Made by a program: the position numbers and the translations under genes | Assembly (NCBI GenBank): GCA_008638375.1 | Contig: CM018051.1 | Span: 33,949,740 to 34,013,739 of the forward strand | DNA length: 64,000 bases | Source: Nyssa sinensis | Lineage: Eukaryota > Streptophyta > Magnoliopsida > Cornales > Nyssaceae | Direction: 5' to 3' | Shown: positions 58,945 to 64,000 of the stretch, one piece after another | How positions within the stretch are numbered: the first letter of the stretch is position 1 | How the letters are laid out: each line of letters starts with the position of its first letter | The notes under the pieces: model-generated | What the model was told of the DNA's origin: nothing | Seen by the model: only the letters and a program-made list of their open reading frames with translations | Databases searched by the model: none

Positions 58945-60705
58945 ATGGAAGAGATGAGAGAGAGCGGATCGATCTTCCGACCACCTCTATTTGATGACTC
59001 AAATTACGCATATTGGAAAGCTCGCATGAGAGCATTTCTAAAAGTCGTGATGAGCGAGTTTGGCTTTCCGTCCAAGAAGGTTGGACCACTCTAATCACAA
59101 CCGCTACTAAGGAAATCCCCTCCATACCCAAGCCTTCAAACACATGGACTTGAGTTAAAGCTTAGAGTTAGTGGATATAACAGTAAAGGCTTAAATGTGA
59201 TTCTCAATGTGGTAACTTTGGATGAGTTTTGCCACATCATGACAAGTGAGACATCTAAAAAGGCATGGGATATCCTCGAGACTACCCATGAGGGTACATC
59301 GGCGGTTAAGAGGTCCAAGCTTCAAATGTTAACCTCAAGGTTTGAATCACTAATAATGGAGGATTCGAACACCTTTGTCGAATTCTATGCAAAATTAAGT
59401 GATATAGTGAATTCTTCTTTCAACTTAGGAGAAAAGATAGAAAGGACCAAGATAGTGAGAAAGATCTTGAGATCTTTCCCCAAGAGATTCCAACCCAAAG
59501 TCACCACCATTGAGGAAAGTAAAGACGTGGACTCACTTGTAGTTGATGAGTTAGTTGGTTCTGTGCAAACATTTAAGCTAATTCTAAGGCAAGTAAAGAA
59601 AACTAAGAGTATTGGCTTAAAATTAACTCAAAATGATAATAAACAGGATGTGAAAATTGACCCCGAGTCTATGCATGATAATGACCTAGCCTTATTTGTT
59701 AAGAGGTTCAACAAGTTCCTCAAAGGTAGAATTTCTAATTCCAAGGGAACTCAAAATTCAAATAGAGGAACCTTAGGAAATTCTAGCAACACATAAAGAA
59801 AGGTCCAAAAAAGTTTCTCTGGTGGTGATAGAAGGAGACTTCATCTTAATCCACTTCCAAACCTATAGAGTGCGATGATTGTCATAATTTTGGTCACATA
59901 GCAGCTGATTGCCCAAACAAAAGAAGGGAAAAAACAAATAGTAAAATCACAATGAAGTCAACTCTAACCGATGATGAGGAAAACGAGGAAAAGCAAGAGG
60001 ATGAGGATGATGATGATGAAAGGGAGGAAAGTCAATTTTTGACTTTCACAAGTATCACTAATGTCCTTGAATGTTTTTCATCTATTGAGAATGATGAACA
60101 AGAGGACAATGAAAATCTTGTGTGTAGTGATAGTGAAAGTGAAGAAGAATATAATTTTGAGATTGCCTACAAAAAATTATTCAATGAGTCGATCAATCTT
60201 TAGAAATCTAACATGAAACTAATCACTAAAGTCAAGACAAGACAAGACAAGTGAGAAAGAGAAATGTGGACTTGTAGTTGATCAATCCTTATTGAATCAA
60301 CAAAATGAGAAAAAATTCTCTTTCTTAGAAAAAGTTAAGTCCTTAGAACAAGAGAAGAATTTATTAGTTGTTGCGATAGGGAAACTTAAGTCATCCCTAG
60401 AAGCTTGTGATGTTAAAAAAAAAAATGAATTGAATTCTAAAATTCACTCACTTAATGAAAAACTCAAACAAGTGAAGGGCAACAAAATCACTCTAGAGGA
60501 TACGTCAAACAAATTACCAAAAATGCTTAGTACAGTCCAAATTAAGAATCTCCTACTCTCAAACCTGTTGTGTTTGTTTCTTCTAAGCTCAAAAGTGTAG
60601 AATCACCTTAACCTACTAGGTAACCACAACCTCAACTAAAACCTCAGGCACAATCTCTACCACAACCTCAAACTAGACCCCAAGCTCAACCTCAACCTAT
60701 ATCAT
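58945..60705 (+). pseudogene. Sirevirus-type copia gag
   Basis: Start at the ATG of 58945: SGSIFRPPLFDDSNYAYWKA, the usual copia gag head. An early frameshift leads to a TAA at 59092, while another frame continues with DERVWLSVQEGWTT. From 59197 the main body reads SKKAWDILETTHEGTSAVKR, LQMLTSRFESLIMEDSNTF, ELVGSVQTFKL. A CX2CX4HX4C zinc knuckle, CDDCHNFGHIAADC, is at 59871-59912. A strongly acidic Asp/Glu block follows (59952-60200), then a coiled-coil-like Lys/Glu/Leu region (60292-60540) and a Gln/Pro-rich tail. The long gag with acidic and coiled-coil parts after the knuckle fits Sireviruses. It is cut at about 60705 by LTR J; no pol is in the window. Confidence 0.85.
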
Positions 60706-61486
60706 TTTAACATCCCGTATATTTTGTAATATTTGAAAATATGAATAATGGACAAGAATGATATATAACTAATTTATTATAATAAATATTGGGTTAAAAA
60801 ATTTTTTGGAACCATTGGAGTTCATTTAAACACATTAAATGACTATAGGGGTAAAATAGTCATTAACCGTCATTACAAGTTTGCGAGAGTATAGTACCCG
60901 ATAAATATTGTATTATAACTTAAACGGACCTTAGAATGTTGGGTTTGTGATGAATCACATTGTGTACACGTGAAAATGACAAAAATGTGAATTAAAGGAA
61001 AGAATGAAAATCACTTAAATAAGGGGCAAAGTGGTAACTAATCATATTAGGGTTTTAGGGGTATAAACACCCCCTAACCATGACCAAGTGAGAGCACCAT
61101 CTCATTTTTTTAATTTTTCTCTCTCTCCGAACTCTCGACTTGAATAAGGGGAAGAAATGAACATTTGGGGCTTGAAATGGGATTACATATTGTGTGTGCT
61201 CTTGAGTGTGGTGAGATTTCGCTTACCCAAGGTTTCAATTGTGTTTAGGATGGTGTCTCCTATGGACTTACGAGCCGAAAACCCATGTGGGTGGTCGTTT
61301 GTCTCCATTGGATTAGTAGCCCGTAAAGCACACAAGGCTTACCGGGGGCCAACTAGAAGAATAGTCTTTGAGGATTGAGACTTTGAGAATTTATGGTAGA
61401 AAACTTGAGAATTGGAACAACTTGGATGAAATATGATTTCTCAATTAATTTGCTCATATATTGTTGAACTTAGATGAAATATCAAT
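60706..61486 (+). mobile_element. LTR J (first part), interrupted by X copy E
   Basis: Begins TTTAACATCCCGTATATTTTG, a TGTAACATCCCG-type LTR tip with its G changed, at the point where the Sirevirus gag stops making sense. It has a TATAAA at 61062-61067 in a GGGGTATAAACACCCCC context, giving plus orientation. A frame at 61157-61378 has no known product. X copy E cuts in at 61487; the far end is outside the window. Confidence 0.55.
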
Positions 61487-64000
61487 TGTAATATCCCGAC
61501 CCGGGATACGTCACGTATACCGAGGTAGGTCGGTTAGAACATGTAATTTAAACGATAAGATATGAATGTCATAGTATTCTCATGGAAATGAAAGACTGGA
61601 GACTGTAATCACGGAAATGAATGACCAAGGCTGGGTAACACCCGAGCATCACAGGGCATTGCATCGAAATGCGTGCATGCACGCATTCCCATGCATGCAT
61701 ACGTGAATGTAGATACGTAGCTTGATTGAAATCAGTGTATGCAAATATGATTTAAAATAGAATTAGACCTCCACATATGCATGTATATACATGTATAAAA
61801 AAAAGTGTATTTCATGTGTATATATGTATAAGATATAATGTATTATACATGTATGTAGTATTTATGTATATATGTATAATTACATAAGAAACAAAAAGAA
61901 AGGAAAAAGGAAAAAGGGGAACTGCCTTGGGCAGTATGCAAGCACCAAAGAGAATGTGTGTGTCGGCTATGTGAAAAATGTGTGTGTTATATATATATAT
62001 AATATGATATATATATATACATAAGTGCCCAACAAGTCTCCAAGCCATTTAATGCAAAGGTTGCATTTGGCAGAGAGAGCACATGTTCTGGGTCAAGGAA
62101 AGAGGCCATAGAAGGGGGAGGAACCGAGAGAGAGAGAGAGAAAAGAGAGAGAGGCGGTGGAAACTCTCTCTACAAATATAAGCCTACGGGTGTGGGTTTA
62201 AAGGCACAAACAAGACCAAAGTTGAGAGAACATCTTGGCAAGGAATTCAGAAGCATAAATAGGAAAGTTGGAAGGTCACAGTGGGCTAAATCCGAACACC
62301 CAGGTGAGTGGTTTTAATTCTGTTTTTACAATTTAAAGCATGAAGCTTGTATGTAATTATATAGTCTAAACAAGCATGAAATATAGGTTTTAATGCAAAA
62401 AGAATCATGGAAAACGGTTGAGAAACCATGGAGATATTCCCAGTTGCAGGTTTCATGGATAATTTCGGGTTCCATGAATTCATGCTTAAAACTTTGATGT
62501 TTGTTTATGGAAATAATCCTTAGAGGTGCAGGAAACCATTTCTAATGGATTAGGGTCAAAACAGTGTACAAATAGTCACGAAATAGAAAGGATATGGGTC
62601 ACCGGAGAATCGGCCGGAAATACTTAGGCTCTATTTCGTGAAGTTATGTAGGGATTTAAAGGAAATGGAAAATGGATTTGAAATCCTTAGGAGAAGGGGA
62701 AGAGAATGACATTTAAAAAGGGTCGAAATCTCACCGGAAAATGAGTCACCGTCGCCGGAGAAGGTGACTGTACACGCCGGAACCCTACCGGAGACGTGGG
62801 GAAGACGATCGGAAAAGCGTGGGGCTATCGGGTCAAAACTGGGATGGATCCGGGTTCGGATCGGGTCGGTACCCGACCGGATATGAAACGGACCGAAGCT
62901 GTGTCGTTTTGGGTTTCTAATTAAATGGATTTGGGCATGTTTGGTTGCAGGAATAATAAATAGAAATAGGGTTTTGGGGTTAACCGAAACAGGGATAAGG
63001 ATAGGGAATTGGGTTATTGAAATCCGGTTCTTGAATGAAAGTGAACCGTTTGGTTCAGGGCAAGGGTGGACCGGTCTAGGGTTTTTAGGTCTGAACCAAC
63101 TGGTTCAGACCGCAGCTTATGGGAATTACAAACCGGCCCCAAATAGTTTGGGAAATTTCACTGTTGCCCAAGTATAAAAAATTAATTAAATGTTAATTTT
63201 ACAATAATGCCCCTATTCCAAAAAGAGGTCAAACGAAGTCCAAACGACACAAATAAATAGTCAAAACCTATTATCTCGGACGTTCTGAGTCCAATGGTGG
63301 GGTCCGTTTTACGAGACGGAACCCCGAAGGATAAAATACCGTAAAAGTGCAAAATGACTATTTTGCCCTTTTTAGTACAAAAGTCCAAATGGAATTCCGC
63401 GAAAGCCTAAACCGACTTTCTTCGGCATTCCGGACTCAATGGTAAAGTCTAAAATAGTATTTGAAATACTTATGATAGAAAAGCATAAAATTTGATGAAT
63501 AGCATTTATTCTGAAACGTATTCACTGATATATAGGGAACTCAAAAGGCAAGGGTATACTCACGGATTTCTAAGATAAAGGCACGATAGAGGTAAGTGGA
63601 TCACTTTCTCTTACATGTGGTGTTCCCACAAGCCAAGTTTATTCTTTTACTGCCAAACTCGTACTCTTGAAAGTATTGATATCCTTGTGTTCCACTTTTC
63701 GATATTTTCTATCTTGTGGACATATTATTGACTGATGTATCACTGTATCATGTTTCACTGTGCTTTGAAAGCACATATGTTATTGCTATCCACTTTGTGA
63801 TATTGTTCTATCTAGTGGACCTTGATTGATTGCTATATCATTGTTATCATGTTGAACCATGCCTTGAAAGGCCTACTACTGTATCCTCATTGAATGAATG
63901 ATATTCCATTTTTATATTCTATGGAATTACTATGATCATGACATGTTTATGGACACGGGAGTTGTGCTCAGTCACAACAACCATCTGATGCTATCTGATT
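61487..64000 (+). mobile_element. Family X LTR, copy E (5' part, runs off window)
   Basis: Starts TGTAATATCCCGACCCGGG after TCAAT. It is in the same orientation as D and F. A TATA-like AATATAAG (62176-62183) is followed by a purine-rich leader with a consensus-like splice donor CAG/GTGAGT at 62303. The ~140-bp modules lie at 63220-63460, with GAGTCCAATGGTGGGGTCCG. The last 155 bases match the start of copy F. A GA-rich tract is at 62126-62155. No coding sequence. Confidence 0.82.

Noticed and set aside
1..64000. Copies F and E as the two LTRs of one giant element
   Set aside because: Each interrupts a different resident element (copia pol and LTR J) and independent complete elements lie between; they are better read as separate X insertions.

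Overview
This is plant nuclear DNA, most likely from a eudicot. It consists of LTR retrotransposons nested in one another, and I see no convincing host gene, rRNA gene, functional tRNA gene or CRISPR array. The plant assignment rests on the elements: a Tekay/Del-type chromovirus with an integrase chromodomain, Tat-lineage Ty3/gypsy elements (one with a second, archaeal-type RNase H), a Sirevirus-type copia gag, a second copia pol fragment and tRNA-derived SINEs. AT-rich spacers, many in-frame stops and the lack of genes suggest repeat-rich heterochromatin. The species cannot be named from this sequence.

Layout. 1-992: end of an LTR of an unassigned family, here called family X, cutting a copia pol fragment (993-1938). 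1939-4478: AT-rich DNA with hairpins beside a TATA motif and two SINEs, one with a 16-bp target-site duplication (TSD). 4479-12403: a full-length minus-strand Tat element with TSD ATTAG on both sides, gag-PR-RT-RNH-aRNH-INT, PBS, LTRs and a minisatellite in its 3' UTR. 12409-13796: AT-rich spacer. 13797-57514: a solo-LTR-like copy of family X (copy K), split by a 40-kb nest. The nest is a minus-strand Tekay element (13998-54064; TSD ACAGT/ACAAT). It carries five insertions: X copy C in its 3' LTR, X copy A in RT, X copy B behind PR, solo LTR G between gag and PR, and the large Tat-type element H in its 5' leader. X copy D sits inside H. Subtracting the insertions leaves a Tekay of about 9.4 kb with LTRs of about 2.0 kb. 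57552-60705: LTR-like sequence and broken gag of a Sirevirus. 60706-61486: start of another LTR (J), interrupted by X copy E, which runs off the window.

How the parts work together. None of the coding regions is intact. The Tat and Tekay polyproteins have frameshifts and stops, many explained by C-to-T change. The order of events can be read: K, then Tekay, then A/B/C/G/H, then D inside H. Family X was therefore mobile both before and after Tekay arrived. The points most worth a second look are the seven X copies without any internal coding region, the tRNA-like box A/box B modules shared by three of them, the modular tandem structure of X LTRs, the 3'-UTR satellite-like arrays in both Tat-type elements, and the gag-only element H.
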